Notes under the pieces: model-generated
What the model was told of the DNA's origin: nothing
The model's database searches: none
Seen by the model: the letters and a program-made list of their open reading frames with translations, nothing else
Source of the DNA: Trichoplusia ni
Taxonomy: Eukaryota; Arthropoda; Insecta; Lepidoptera; Noctuidae
DNA length: 64,000 nucleotides
NCBI RefSeq assembly: GCF_003590095.1
Contig: NC_039490.1
Span: forward strand, 8,821,834 to 8,885,833
Reading direction: 5' to 3'
Program-made: the position numbers and the translations under genes
In this document: one piece after another, positions 42,201-54,091 of the stretch
How positions within the stretch are numbered: position 1 is the first letter of the stretch
Layout: each line of letters begins with the position of its first letter

Positions 42201-44439
42201 GACTGTCTTACTTTTAGAGATACATAGACCTCTATAGATAAATTCAGAGGTGTCCAAAGGTCGTGTTGATAAGTGGAATATTAAATAACTTTAGTTGCCT
42301 AGGCTTTAGTCCGATATCAAAGGTTAAAGTCGCTGAGGTTGGTCTGCGGATAGGTGACTATTTATAAATACAGTGATAATGTCAATACCTCTTGGTGACA
42401 AAGACTTTGATCTCTGAGAGGCGTTTAGTTATTACAATTCTGTTAATCATTATGCGTAGGATAAGTATTTGCGATCCATGAATGCTTGTCCTGAATATGG
42501 GTGTGTTGTGCATGTGGATGTGCATGTTAGAGAACCCCCTCGCTACTCTTTCTTCCCAAGACCAGTTCAGAAAAGTCACTGCATTTATTTACGCATTGTG
42601 GAAAACTACATTAACTGGACTTTAAAAGAGGCGATGACCCCTGAGTTCGTTTGGACGTTTCTTCGGAAATGTCGACTCCAGCTATTTGCAGAATAAATTA
42701 TTCATTTCATGACAAACAAAAACAGCATAGGTTGTAATGAATGTAGAGGGAATCGGGTCGACTACCCTAGGCGGACAAAAGATTGCCCCAGTATACACTA
42801 TACCTAAAGAATGAAAAAAAGCAGTATTAACTACTAGAAAGAAGGTTAGAGAATTTGGCCGCCCTAATACTATTCGATCTATAAGGGAATCCGCCTCTGG
42901 ATCCAGGACTTACTATACCTTACTCTGTATTCAACAAAACCAAAAATATAGGTCAGGATAAACAAACGTATATACGTAAGTAAAGTATCGTAGAACTTAG
43001 CCGCGTAAAGTCTGTCTGACGTCTATACTCCATTTCATTGCGTAATTTAGCTGCCGAGGCAAGTGCGGTCGGACCGTTGGGTATGAGTCATTCGTCCACA
43101 GTTCCGATGTTACCTCTCATTCGATTTCTAAGAGATAATCTATATGCGACGGGTTTCCTTGAAGCTAAGTCGTATAACTTTATATGTCACTTTTAAGAAA
43201 GCAATTAAAGCCTATTCTAAAAAAAAGACATTTGCGGGCACGAATAGAATGGATGCGAAGAGCGACTAGTACTTTTGATTAATTTCGGAGGTAGGGCATG
43301 GGTCCCAAGGTCGTTTTAAGTAATATCAGTCAGTGGGTAAAAACTTACAAATCACATGCACAATGACACCCAGACAGTCGGCTCCATCGTTTTCAAAAAA
43401 GACATGTAAAAGTGATAAAATATCCTATTTGCAGAATAAATAATTTCATTTCATTTCATTTCACTCAGAACAAGCATTCGTGGATCAGAAATGGTTGTCC
43501 TACGCGGGGGTCGAACCCACGAAACGACGCGCTCAGTGAATTGGGCACGATGACCTTAACCAATCGGCTATCTGTTCACTCGATCGATCTACTCTATCGG
43601 CATGGAGAAGAAACAAGCATAGATACACAATTACACACAGAAACACACTTATATTTTGATGAAGCAATATCATTTTTTTCCAAAACAAACAGGATATTTC
43701 ATTTTCCTCAACAATTAAAGTCTATTTTGTTTTTAATAACTTAAAAGGTAATTAAGCAATTCGTCTACAAGATATGGCAATGAGTCGGCTATTTTTAAAT
43801 CTCTATACATATTAGTATGTATATTATAATATAGCTTTAGTAATTTAAAGTTGTGAATCACAAGTAAATTATTCGACAAAAACCGGTCTTAAGCAATAAC
43901 ATGGGGCACTGTATCAGAATATCATATTGATTATGAAGATACAATATAAATATATCGAAATCATGAGTAGGCTGTTTCTTCTTCCTAGGATGTGGGTGTC
44001 CACGAAGATTCTCCTGACTTATCAAGAAAGAGAACTTGGCTCGTAGAGGATCAGAAGTTTCCGAGTACTTACGCTGACGCATCCCTCAAATGTATTGAAC
44101 TGACAAGTCAAGGTCACTTCACTTGTCGAAAATGCGTGCATTACATTTAATGTTTTCTTCTCTCTAAATAAGTATATTCTTACACCTTGGTGTGGAGCTG
44201 TCAGTTTTTTTCTTGCTTTTCTCATTAAAAAGTTATCCATAAAAGACATCGACTTTCCTCAAACAGCTTTATGCGAAAATACGATGACGAATAGCCTAGT
44301 TAAATTATTTGTTTCAGAATAAAAACAAAAACGCAAAGATGAATCACTAATCTAAGTATAGATCCTAGACATCTGATCTGAAAACTGTTTATATTGTACT
44401 CCGCGATTCATTGCAAGCTATTCTTTGGGGTTACCATAA
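39236..44439. other. Intergenic stretch, no gene recognised
   Basis: Includes the putative promoter side of the minus-strand gene, where I see no clear TATA box. A family C copy in reverse lies at about 39715-39845 ('ggtggttcaggtttagtcag', 'cgaataggtgggtgaggatt'). A family A SINE lies at about 43335-43580 with a good B box in reverse ('gggtcgaacccacg'). The open frames in this part are unlike any family I know. Confidence 0.5.
43335..43580 (-). repeat. tRNA-derived SINE (family A)
   Basis: It contains 'cacatgcacaatgacaccca', 'caagcattcgtggatcagaa', 'ttgtcctacgcgggggtcga' and 'accaatcggcta'. The middle is interrupted by about 70 unrelated bases with a run of 'atttc' units. Confidence 0.65.
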
Positions 44440-44605
44440 TATTTTACCTTTTTCCCAAGCTGCCACGAGAACATAAAATCAGGTAATACCTATACTATGT
44501 GTATACAGGTGATAAGCTATCCATGTACCTAGTTCGTCTAAACCCGTTCAGTGATTTTTAATTAAAAGAGTAACAAATATCCGCGATTATAATATGAGTA
44601 GGAAG
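44440..44605 (+). repeat. Retroposon 3' end (family F), decayed
   Basis: It keeps 'aacccgttcagtgattttta', 'aagagtaacaaatatc' and 'attataatatgagtaggaag' in the same order as 31995-32218. Confidence 0.5.
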
Positions 44606-44854
44606 TAGGATCCGAGCAGTAATACTTATTATTAACTTGAGCATTACTTCCATACCTACCTACTAACAGCATTGACGTCGGTCGCATTGTGCACGTACCC
44701 ACTGGCACGAGATACGCTGCGAAGCCATGGTTTGAGAAGAGACCCAATGGCACATCCCAAAAGATTATACACAGTCTTTGACTAGCTTTTCCTGACACAG
44801 AAAGCTTGAGCGTAGACGTTGATTCAAAACTAAGTCACTAAATCATTCCCCTGC

Positions 44855-45090
44855 CCTTATCCCAATTATTTTATTTGGGGTCGGCGCAACATGTCATCTT
44901 CTTCCATACCTTCCTATCGGCCGCCATCTCACAAGAAACACTCTTTACAGCCATATCGTCTTTCACACAATCCATCCATCGTTTCTTTGGTCGTCCTCTT
45001 CCCCTATATCCATCCACATCCATGCTTAACGCTTTCCTTACCACATGATTTTCATTTCTCCGCATAACATGCCCATACCATGACAGCCGG
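44855..45090 (-). mobile_element. 3' fragment of an RTE-like LINE
   Basis: The minus strand reads ENHVVRKALSMDV, then RGRGRPKKRWMDCVKDDM and WKKMTCCADPK before the stop. This is the usual C-terminal end of moth RTE-type reverse transcriptase proteins. The element is cut off on its 5' side. A shorter copy lies at 22930-23060. Confidence 0.75.
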
Positions 45091-45310
45091 CTACCACGTA
45101 GTCAACATGACGTAAAACTAAGTCACTAAATATTTGGCTAATTCGACAGACATGACTTATAAAGCAATTACAGCTATAAAGGACTGAATAATGACACATT
45201 CTTATCAAATTTTTAGGACTGCTAAAGAAATAACTTTCAAAACATTTAACTCATTAAATTATGTTTATTCTCACATTATCCTCGTATAATTTTATCAGGG
45301 AGATAATTTT

Positions 45311-45480
45311 TATCTGGCAACATTATCTTGTCTTAGAATCATGGTATCATTATATAGGTACTGACTATCTGTAGTTGTCTGTATTTTAGGCTGGTATCAT
45401 CACCAGTAGGGTCAAGCAGATTCCTTTCTTAACCTGGAACACCTAATTTTGTGATACTATTAAGGATTTTATCTATTGAG
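45311..45480 (+). promoter_or_regulatory. Probable promoter and leader exon of P450 copy 1
   Basis: The stretch 'tatctggcaacattatcttg' is shared with 61012-61031 upstream of P450 copy 2. A TATATAG follows at 45351, 40 bases on (38 bases on in copy 2). A good donor GAG|GTGAGT lies at 45481, about 130 bases past the TATA box, as in copy 2. The leader intron would run to an acceptor near 50189. Confidence 0.6.
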
Positions 45481-46880
45481 GTGAGTGCTGATCTATGACC
45501 ATATAATTTTGTAGAAAAATTAAAGGACTCCCACAAAGGTCTGGAGTTCGATCAAAAGGCACGCACCCAGTTCACAATCGTTATGTGCGTGTGAATAACT
45601 ATCACAGCTTCCATGTTTCGGAAGGGACCACATATTGGGGGTCCTACTCGTGACCGCTCTCTTGTCGGATTACCATCCCTTCGGGCTATGAGTGTAAGGG
45701 AACAGATTGAACCGACTGATTGCATCTGAGTTATGGCGCTTGTGCGCTATAATGGCCTGCAGCTGGTGTCTTCTGACACTCGCCACAGGTGCCGTAGTCA
45801 GTTGACATATTATGTCTCCTTTCATTAACAGGGCAACTTCATGAGAATGTCAAATCTCATTCTGCCTCACTCTTTTATTTTAAATCTTAAACTAGCAACA
45901 GATACACATAATATATCAGTTTAGTGGAAATATAAAATGAAATTTATAACAGGGAAAATAAATTAAAGCACTCCGACGGGGTCCATAATTGTTTCTATAG
46001 CTTTTATTATTTTTACCGCCTTTACATTATGGACTACAAACAACGATTTGATTTAAGATAGGTCTAAAATGTTGTACGACCTCTTTTCAAGAATAAGTAT
46101 TTTTTTCGCTCTTTATAATCGTTAATTGGTAAATTTTATATTACGTTTGTTTTGTTTATTAATAGTTTATTCTTTGATGTAACTAAGTTTCTCATGTTTA
46201 TAATTAAGCTGGACGGTTTTTCTAGTTTATATTATGTTTTTCTATTTTAAATTTCACGTCTATGTTAATGTAATTGGTGTCTCTATCGTTTTAACATAAA
46301 ATAAATAAATAAATAAATAAATAAATAAATTTATGATTGTTCTTCACTTATAAGGAAAATTGAATAATAATTTATTCTTACCTATGTTTTGAGTATGTTG
46401 ATAGCTTGTCTTTTAATACTGTCTGATTTATCTAATAGATAACGTCATTAGTCAAATGGTATTGATTTCTGTCAGTTGCCGACCTATACCTACATACATA
46501 ATACATAGTTTCCGAGCCATCACATGACGATAGGAAATAGAAAAACAAATAAAAATTCAATTATTTTTTATTTCCTGTTACCTAAATCAATTTAACTAAT
46601 AAATTAAAAGACGAAAGCATATTAACATTATATTGTCCTAAAATTTGAAATAGAAGTAACTTGTGACGTTTCGATTCCCGCGTAATTTTTTTTTAGCTCG
46701 GCGTGCTATCAGTGAAAATCTCAAAATACGCGCCAAAAGTAAGAATATATTTACTGTTTTTATTGGGTTCTTTTGTTAGTTTGCACTAGAGATTGGTACA
46801 AATTGAGAGCAATTTTTATTTTTAAAATAATAAATAGCCTATAGTATATAAGTAACAACGTTATTTATAAATTAAAAATA
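45481..46880 (+). other. Leader intron of P450 copy 1, left part
   Basis: AT-rich. About 45530-45840 holds a stretch ('ccttcgggctatgagtgtaa', 'ttgtgcgctataatggcctg') that resembles a common moth repeat. An (AAAT)n run lies at 46302-46331. No gene. Confidence 0.5.
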
Positions 46881-46891
46881 TAATAATAATT

Positions 46892-49600
46892 AATAGCGAA
46901 TACACCGCCCGAGTTACAGAACGCATTGACTTTTTTAAGCAAAAGGTGTGTGCCTGGGCAAACCGTATTCGACGGTACAAGACTCGGGTGGACCGATTTC
47001 ACCAGAACCGTATGTTCCAAAGAGACCAAAGATGGGTGTACAGATCTTGGGAGCAACCTGCGTCGGAGGAGGGTGCCGGACGCCTGCCGGATGATGTCGC
47101 TACAAATTTGTTTTGGCGCAGCATCTGGTCGGCGCCTGTAACCCACTCTGAGGGGGATTGGATACGTGATGTTGAGCAATCGTGTGAACGAATAGAAGAA
47201 ATGGGGGCTATTGATATTAGTCCCCAAGACGTAGCCAATGCAGTCCGTCCGTTGGCCAATTGGAAAGCCCCGGGCCCGGATGGACTGCATAACTTCTGGT
47301 TGAAATGGCTACCAAGTTCACATGGTTGCTTAGCATCCCAATTCCAATCTGCCGTAGACTCGGGCGTGCTCCCACAGTTCTTCACTACTGGTTCCACCCA
47401 CCTGCTCCACAAAACAGGTAGTACCACGGACCCCAAAAATTATAGACCCATTACATGTTTACCCACCATCTACAAACTGCTTACATCCATTCTGAGAGAA
47501 AAGATTAATGACCATATTGAACGGTTTTCTATCATGTCTGCCTCTCAGAATGGATGTAGGAATGGGTCACGTGGTACTAAGGAGCTACTCCTTATTGATA
47601 TGACTATTTGCCAACAAGTTCGCCGCTCCAAAAAAGGTGTGTCGACATGTTGGATAGATTATAAGAAGGCCTATGATTCGGTGCCACATGCATGGCTCAT
47701 GAGGGTGCTAGAGTTGTATAAAATCAATACAACTCTACGCACTTTTTTGAAGTCATGTATGGGGCAATGGACTACGGTGCTTCACTATCCAGGATGTCGG
47801 GATATCCAAAAGAGCGGTCAACTTATTAGGATTGAGCGGGGAATATTTCAAGGTGACAGTTTGAGTCCCCTGTGGTTCTGTTTAGCCTTGAATCCTCTTA
47901 GCACTCTGCTTGAGAATTCAAGGCTGGGCTATTCGTTGCGGAGAGGAAGCCAGGTAATCTCCCACTTGTTGTACATGGATGACCTGAAATTGTTTGCTTC
48001 CAACAAGTTGCAACTGATGAAGTTACTGAAGATTACTGAAAGCTTCAGTAATTCCATCAGAATGGAATTTGGTGTTGACAAATGTGCAGTCATGCATGTA
48101 AAACGAGGTGGGATTGTAGAATCCCAGAGCATACAGCTCTCGGATTCTATAAACCTTAGGTCCCTCTCCTCAACGGAAACCTACAAATACTTGGGTATGT
48201 CAGAGGCGTTAGGCATTAATGTCGCTGACATGAAACAATCGTTACAGACACGTTTCTTTGGCCGCCTGAATAAGGTACTAAAAAGTTCCTTATCGGGCGG
48301 TAACAAGGTGCGTGCCTTTAATGGTTGGGTCATGCCAGTGATAATGTACTCCTTTGGCATACTCAAGTGGACACAGACCGAACTGGACGCCTTGGATAGA
48401 AGAGTCCGCACACTGCTCACCGCAAATCGAATGCACCACCCGCGATCATCGGTAATGAGGTTATATATCCCGCGAAAGTGTGGGGGTCGTGGCTTCCTAA
48501 ATGCCAAGACCCTCCATAATCGCGAGGTATGTAACCTCAGGGAGTATTTCCTCCGAGTGGACGTGGGGATGCACCGAGATGTGGTGGCAGTGGATAAGGG
48601 CTTCACTCCGCTCTCTCTAGGTAAAGAGAACTGGCACAAACCTATCGTACTAAGCGTCAAAGACCGCAAAGATGTATGGCAAAGCAAGGAGCTACACGGA
48701 CGCTATTATCGGACCCTTCACGGGGCCGATGTAGATTTCTTAGCGTCCGTGGCCTGGCTACGCTTCGGAGATCTCTTTGGAGAAACCGAAGGGTTTGTAT
48801 GTGCAATTATGGATGAAGTTATCATGACGAATAACTACCGAAAATATATAATTAAGGATGGTACAGTTGACATCTGTCGGGCATGTCACTGTCCCGGTGA
48901 ATCCTTGAGACATATAGTTTCGGGATGTTCTCGTCTTGCTAACGGTGAATACTTGCACAGACATAACCAAGTGGCCAGGATTATCCATCAGCAGCTTGCT
49001 CTGAAATACAAACTTGTGGAATCTGAGGTGCCGTACTATAAGTATGTGCCCGACCCAGTTCTCGAAAGTGGTCATATCACACTGTACTGGGATCGATCTA
49101 TCATCACTGACAGGACTATTGTTGCCAATAAGCCTGATATAGTGGTGATCGATCGATCAGAGCGTCGGACAATGATTGTTGATATCACTATCCCCCATGA
49201 CGAGAACCTCGTGAAAGCAGAAAAAGAAAAACAATTGAAATATTTGGATTTAGCTCACGAGGTTGTCGACTTGTGGGAGGTGGACTCGGCAATCATTGTC
49301 CCGATAGTCGTAAGTGCCAATGGCTTAATAGCCAAGAGCCTCGATCAACATCTTCGGAGGCTCTCGTTGGGCGTCTGGGTCAAGGGTTTGATTCAGAAAG
49401 CGGTACTTCTGGACACGGCGCGCATCGTGAGGAGGTTCCTCTCTCTGGAGCCCTGACCACCGGCAGCTTGGGCCCTGTACCCGTTGCCGGTTGGACACTA
49501 TTTTTTATATTTTTAAATGTATGTTGTTTTTTATATATATTTAAAAATGTAATTTATATGTATTTTAATGAAATAAAGGAAATTATAATTTCCACAAACA
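46892..49600 (+). mobile_element. R4/Dong-clade LINE, 5'-truncated
   Basis: The coding frame is already open where the element begins, directly after 'aaaatataataataattaat', so the 5' part of the element is missing and it is joined to a TAA-like run. To my knowledge Dong of the silkworm inserts in TAA repeats. A 3' UTR of about 140 bases follows the stop. It lies in the leader intron of P450 copy 1, same strand. Confidence 0.8.
46946..49456 (+). CDS. Reverse transcriptase with restriction-like endonuclease (R4/Dong type)
   Basis: 836 codons from a GTG chosen only because it opens the listed frame; the frame continues upstream to 46898 without a stop, and the true N-terminus is lost. In order: NWKAPGPDGLHNFWLKWL, NYRPITCLPTIYKLLTSI, CWIDYKKAYDSVPHAWL, GIFQGDSLSPLWFCLALNPL and the catalytic YMDDLKLFAS, then thumb. 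Near the C-terminus is a CCHC finger CRACHCPGESLRHIVSGC, followed by KPDIVVID and TMIVDITIP, the PD...D core of the restriction-like endonuclease, with a KAEKEKQLKYLDL helix after it. The order RT, CCHC, endonuclease defines the R2/R4 group, and the YMDD form fits R4/Dong. There is no internal stop, so the insertion is probably recent, but without its N-terminal domain the copy cannot be autonomous. Confidence 0.88.
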   Translation: MCAWANRIRRYKTRVDRFHQNRMFQRDQRWVYRSWEQPASEEGAGRLPDDVATNLFWRSIWSAPVTHSEGDWIRDVEQSCERIEEMGAIDISPQDVANAVRPLANWKAPGPDGLHNFWLKWLPSSHGCLASQFQSAVDSGVLPQFFTTGSTHLLHKTGSTTDPKNYRPITCLPTIYKLLTSILREKINDHIERFSIMSASQNGCRNGSRGTKELLLIDMTICQQVRRSKKGVSTCWIDYKKAYDSVPHAWLMRVLELYKINTTLRTFLKSCMGQWTTVLHYPGCRDIQKSGQLIRIERGIFQGDSLSPLWFCLALNPLSTLLENSRLGYSLRRGSQVISHLLYMDDLKLFASNKLQLMKLLKITESFSNSIRMEFGVDKCAVMHVKRGGIVESQSIQLSDSINLRSLSSTETYKYLGMSEALGINVADMKQSLQTRFFGRLNKVLKSSLSGGNKVRAFNGWVMPVIMYSFGILKWTQTELDALDRRVRTLLTANRMHHPRSSVMRLYIPRKCGGRGFLNAKTLHNREVCNLREYFLRVDVGMHRDVVAVDKGFTPLSLGKENWHKPIVLSVKDRKDVWQSKELHGRYYRTLHGADVDFLASVAWLRFGDLFGETEGFVCAIMDEVIMTNNYRKYIIKDGTVDICRACHCPGESLRHIVSGCSRLANGEYLHRHNQVARIIHQQLALKYKLVESEVPYYKYVPDPVLESGHITLYWDRSIITDRTIVANKPDIVVIDRSERRTMIVDITIPHDENLVKAEKEKQLKYLDLAHEVVDLWEVDSAIIVPIVVSANGLIAKSLDQHLRRLSLGVWVKGLIQKAVLLDTARIVRRFLSLEP

Positions 49601-49779
49601 AGGATGGACGCGAACTATTATGCGGAACAGTTACCAAGTATTTCAAATTGTAACAGGTACATAACTTAACAACCTGAAAAAAGTAACTACCTACTAATAT
49701 TTAGTGATAACGGCGGTGTTTGAATTGTTAAAGCAAATCTGTTAATTTACGTATACAATTAGTACTTCAATGGTGCAAC

Positions 49780-49915
49780 TATTTACTCACGCGCATTTAT
49801 CTTATTGCGCTTGTCTCGCTTGGGTCCGAAAGTAGTCGGACAATCCACAAATACGTGTGAGTAAAATCGTTGTATCAATTAAGTATGAATCATACTCACG
49901 AAAGTTAATATAAAA
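49780..49915 (+). repeat. Fold-back retroposon (family E), diverged copy
   Basis: The left arm 'aactatttactcacgcgcat' is answered by 'tacgtgtgagtaaaatcgtt' on the right, with 'gggtccgaaagtagtcggac' between. The tail 'gaatcatactcacgaaagtt' also matches the 28423 copy. Confidence 0.65.
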
Positions 49916-50216
49916 TTAAGTCAATCATTTATTTATTTTTTCATTCATATTCCACTTTTCTTCATTGTTGCTCTCGTCTCAGTAACAGTCTCATGAATGA
50001 ACGAATTCCGTCTCCTGCGAATCTGGATTTATTAAATGAGGTGAATCTTTTATTTAATTTCTGTGTTTTACATTGATTACTGCGATAAAAGATAACTTGA
50101 AACACTGAATCCACGGTCTTATTAATTGTTGATTTCAACCATTGCACTTTAGAGTGGAGGTAATGTTTTTATTTATATTATGTTTTCAGGTAGTTACCAG
50201 AGACTATAGATAAACC

Positions 50217-51940
50217 TTGGCAGTGGCGGTGATCCTCCTGGTGTCCCTGTACTTGTATGGCACAAGGACTTTCAAATATTGGCAGCAAAGAGGAGTCAAA
50301 CATGACAAACCGAAGCCTTTTGTGGGAAACAACCTGTATGGGCTCTTGTTCAAGAAAAGTATGACACAAGTTGCCAATGAATTGTACTGGAAGTACCCCA
50401 ACGAACCTGTGGTGGGATTCTTCAGAGCGACAGAGCCAGAACTAGTTATCAGAGATCCAGACATTGTGAAACGAATACTGATCACAGACTTCGACCACTT
50501 CTATAAACGTGGTTTGGTACACGAAAACACAGTGTTTGAACCTCTCATGCAGAACTTATTCTTTGCTGAAGGAGACGTTTGGAAGCTGCTGAGACAGAGA
50601 ATAACTCCCTCCTTCACTACAGGAAAACTGAAGGGTATGTTCCCGCTGATCGTGGAGCGAGCAGAGAAGCTGAGAGCGCGCACGCTGGCAGCCGCTGTCA
50701 AAGGCAAACCGATCGACGCCAGAGACCTGATGGCGAGGTTCACAACTGACTTTATCGGCGCTTGTGGCTTTGGGCTCGACGCAGACTCGCTCAACGAAGA
50801 AGACTCGGCATTCAGAAAACTTGGCATTAAAATATTCAAAATTGAGTGGAAAGATATAATTAAGACCGTACTGAAGGATATGTTCCCTGACTTGTTCCGG
50901 AACCTGAAGGTATGGACTCGTATAGAAGGAGACATGTTCGACCTCGTCGGAGAAATTTTGCGAAAGAGAAACCACAAGCCCATAGGGAGAAACGACTTTA
51001 TTGATTTGATACTGGAATGTCAAATGAAAGGAACTATGAAAGGCGAATCTATTGAAGCGAAGAAACCAGATGGCTCACCTGAGATCGCCACTCTAGAAAT
51101 GGATCTCGGGCTTATCGCTGCTCAAGTGTTTGTTTTCTTCGCCGCCGGGTTTGAGACTTCCTCATCGGCCACTAGTTACACCCTCCACCAGTTGGCATAT
51201 CATCCCGAAGTGCAGAAAAAAGCTCAGGATGAGATCGATCGTGTGTTAGCTAAACATAATGGACAACTGTCATACGACGCCGTCAAAGAGTTGACTTACT
51301 TGGAATGGGTGTTCAAGGAAGGACTCCGCATGTTCCCATCTCTTGGCTTCTTGCTGAGGAAGAGCACCAGACCCTACTTCTTCCCCGAGCTGAACATGAC
51401 CATAGATGAGAATATAAATATCTTGATACCCCTGCAGTCTCTCCACAACGACCCCAAATACTTCCCCGAGCCTGAAGTGTTCCGCCCGGAGCGGTTCGAC
51501 CCTGAGGAGTTCGACTCCAACAACAAATACGTGTATCTGCCGTTTGGGGAGGGACCCAGAGCTTGTATAGGTAAGTTAGGATACTGTGTTACTTGGCACT
51601 TTTTTTAGTAAGGCGGGGGAAATGGCTAGTGTAGACTCTTACTGAGAAACATTTAACGCCAACAGCTGGTTGACTGTCTTCTCTCTACTGGCAGCACTTT
51701 TAAACTATAGAGTGCTCACCGCTTTGACTATGGATTGTAGTAATAGTGGAATTCCCGTCGTTTACAGGAGCTCGTCTCGGTCTGATGCAGTCGCTGGCTG
51801 GTCTGGCGGCGGTGCTGTCCAGCTTCACAGTGGAGCCGGCGCCGGAAACGAAGCGAGTTCCCACCGTGGACCCCAAGTCCAGCATCGTGCAGAGCATATC
51901 CAATGGGCTACCACTCATGTTCATCGAAAGAAAGGAGTAA
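50217..51940 (+). pseudogene. Cytochrome P450, CYP6 type, copy 1; body intact but no start codon
   Basis: A microsomal monooxygenase (CYP3 clan; moth CYP6 enzymes oxidise plant toxins and insecticides). Exons are 50217-51570 and 51768-51940, with a phase-1 intron splitting the Gly after haem Cys-Ile. Visible: membrane anchor LAVAVILLVSLYLYG, helix C WKLLRQR, I-helix AAGFETSSS, ExxR in EGLR, PERF in FRPERF, haem loop FGEGPRACIG. The end is FIERKE-stop, giving about 508 residues. The body has no stop or frameshift. The expected start is missing: copy 2 reads ATGATAACCTTGGCA, but here it is ATAGATAAACCTTGGCA, with an in-frame TAA two codons before the Leu. The next in-frame ATG (50359) lies past the anchor. 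It may be a recent pseudogene or use an unusual first exon. It resembles the CYP6AE group, from memory. Confidence 0.85.
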
Positions 51941-52624
51941 ACCTTACCCCAACATGATATGACGACTCAACCAACTAATGATTGTATTTGGAGAGTATCG
52001 CTTAATGCAACAACCAGCCGATTTTTATTAAGTGCCCGTAGTACCCTTGTGTAGAGGCTAGTTAATACCAAACAACGTAGGTAAATTTTAATGTTTTAGG
52101 CGGCTTAGGGGTCATTCTCTCTATGGTTTCTGGGTTACTACTCTTTATGGGTTTAGTTGTAAACTATCTACTTGAACCTTTTAAAATGCATTTTTTATTG
52201 TCATATTGTATATTTTAGTTCGTCTTGGGAAATACGAAATGTATTCATGTTTGCGCATGTCGGTGTAGGTACTGTTGTCTGAAGTGACTTTATAATTTAA
52301 CTTACCTAAGTGAAAGTGTACATATGTAGATCCTTAAAAATAAAATGTTTATAGTTCAATAGATTATCAAAATAAGTTTTCGTATAAAAGTTGTGAATGT
52401 AAAGTATAAACCGTGAATTTAAATGGTCAGTAAAGAATCTGTTGCAAAAAACGATGTCAAACCAAAAAAGATCTTAAAAAAATATAATAAGTGTATAAGA
52501 TAACTATTTAATACAATTTTTAAGAGACAACGGCAAATTTTGCACAAATTACAAGTCACGATAATTTTGCGAGGACCCGTCAGCAACTAATTAGTGAGCG
52601 TGACAGTTAAAAAATATCAAATAG
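51941..52624 (+). other. 3' UTR and flank of P450 copy 1
   Basis: AT-rich; an AATAAA lies at about 52339. No other gene. Confidence 0.5.
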
Positions 52625-52885
52625 GTTATATCTGTACTTACTAATATATAAAGCCGAAGAGTTTGTTTGTTTGAACCCGCTAATCTCAGGAACTACTGGT
52701 CCAAATTGAAAAAATATTTTTGTGTTGAATAGACCATTCATCGAGGAAGGCTTTAGGCTATAAACCATCACGCTGCGACTAATAGGAGCGAAGATACAAT
52801 GGAAAATGTGAAAAAAACAGTTCAGGTATAAATCATAACTTATATCTACCCACGGGGACGAAGTCGCGGGCAACAGCTAGTCAGA
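52625..52885 (-). repeat. Retroposon (family G), right member of an inverted pair
   Basis: Reverse complement begins 'gactagctgttgcccgcgac' and follows 33016-33275 almost base for base. The low divergence suggests that the family moved recently. Confidence 0.8.
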
Positions 52886-54091
52886 TATATTTATCTGTTC
52901 CTGGTATTATCTCCTAGTATTCCTAGAAGACCTGTCAACATTTTTTGTCACATGATGTCTGTGGAATATTAAAAAATGTGGAGGAAATTCAATTGTGAAT
53001 ATTATCATGTACTTTGTACTTAAGTTACTCGTAGTTGTGCAATATTTAAAAAGTATTACAATATAATGTTTTTTTAATAGGATAAGAGCTAGATATTTTA
53101 GGATTAATAAACCTGTTTACGCGAGAATGTCTGCATGTATTTTACTTGTATTTGCTGAAAGAGCTGTGATAAATAAATGAATGTTTTTAAAAATGTCAAA
53201 TAATTGTTTTTTTTTTAATACAAGTTAGTATATGGCTCATCCCTCAACTTATCTACCTTCCCTCGACCCCGTACAAGTACTTTATGCAAGTATCAAAAAT
53301 ATTGAAGTATTTATTGGTATCAGTAATATTTACATATATTTTATAAAATTACCAAGTTAGTAGCTTTTGGTCATTTTTTTGTCGTGACGATGCTTTGGGG
53401 AGGCCGAGTCTAGCTGTGGACCGTGACAGGCTGAATTGAATGATTTTCCAAATAAAATTGGCCTAAAGGTGAGGAGATTATGACTATTTTTCAATGAGAA
53501 AAAACATTCTTTAGGGGAAGGACATACCTTTTCGACACAAGGCTAATTTATTGTCTGTGCAAGTTTTGTAGCCATAGGACTCACACAAGTACACATTGGC
53601 CCCCTAATTTCCGCCTTCTGAGTCTTGTTGGCCTATTATCTACAACAAGGCGGTAAATTTCGGTTCAGCACTACCTCAATACATGAATAAATGATTAATA
53701 TGAGGATATCAGAAGTATTTATAATTATGTTGATAAATTCGTCAAATTACGCGTTAGGCTTCTATCTAATCAAGAAATCTGCTACAGACCCGGTTGATTG
53801 TATTATTGGTGTTTAGGCAGACAATGGCAGAAAATTTAGGCAACAATTTCGGATATTCTTCGGATTTTGTCGAGAGTGCACGTCTGTCTTAACTTTTAAC
53901 TTTGCTGTTTTTGTGTTTTCATTTTAAATTGGAGTTTCTTGCGACAAGTTTTGCTTTAATATCGGTCCCTCTCTTACTATCTTGTGGAGGTGCTCATAAG
54001 TGCTCGTCGCCATCTTTGATCGTGTATTGCGCCATCCTGCTCTGGTCGGACTGTGAGTACGACATTTTTCAACATTAAACATCATTCAAAA

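Noticed and set aside
47000..49456. Viral or retroviral polymerase
   Set aside because: Order of RT, CCHC and PD...D endonuclease, and lack of protease, RNase H and integrase, fit an R4-type LINE.
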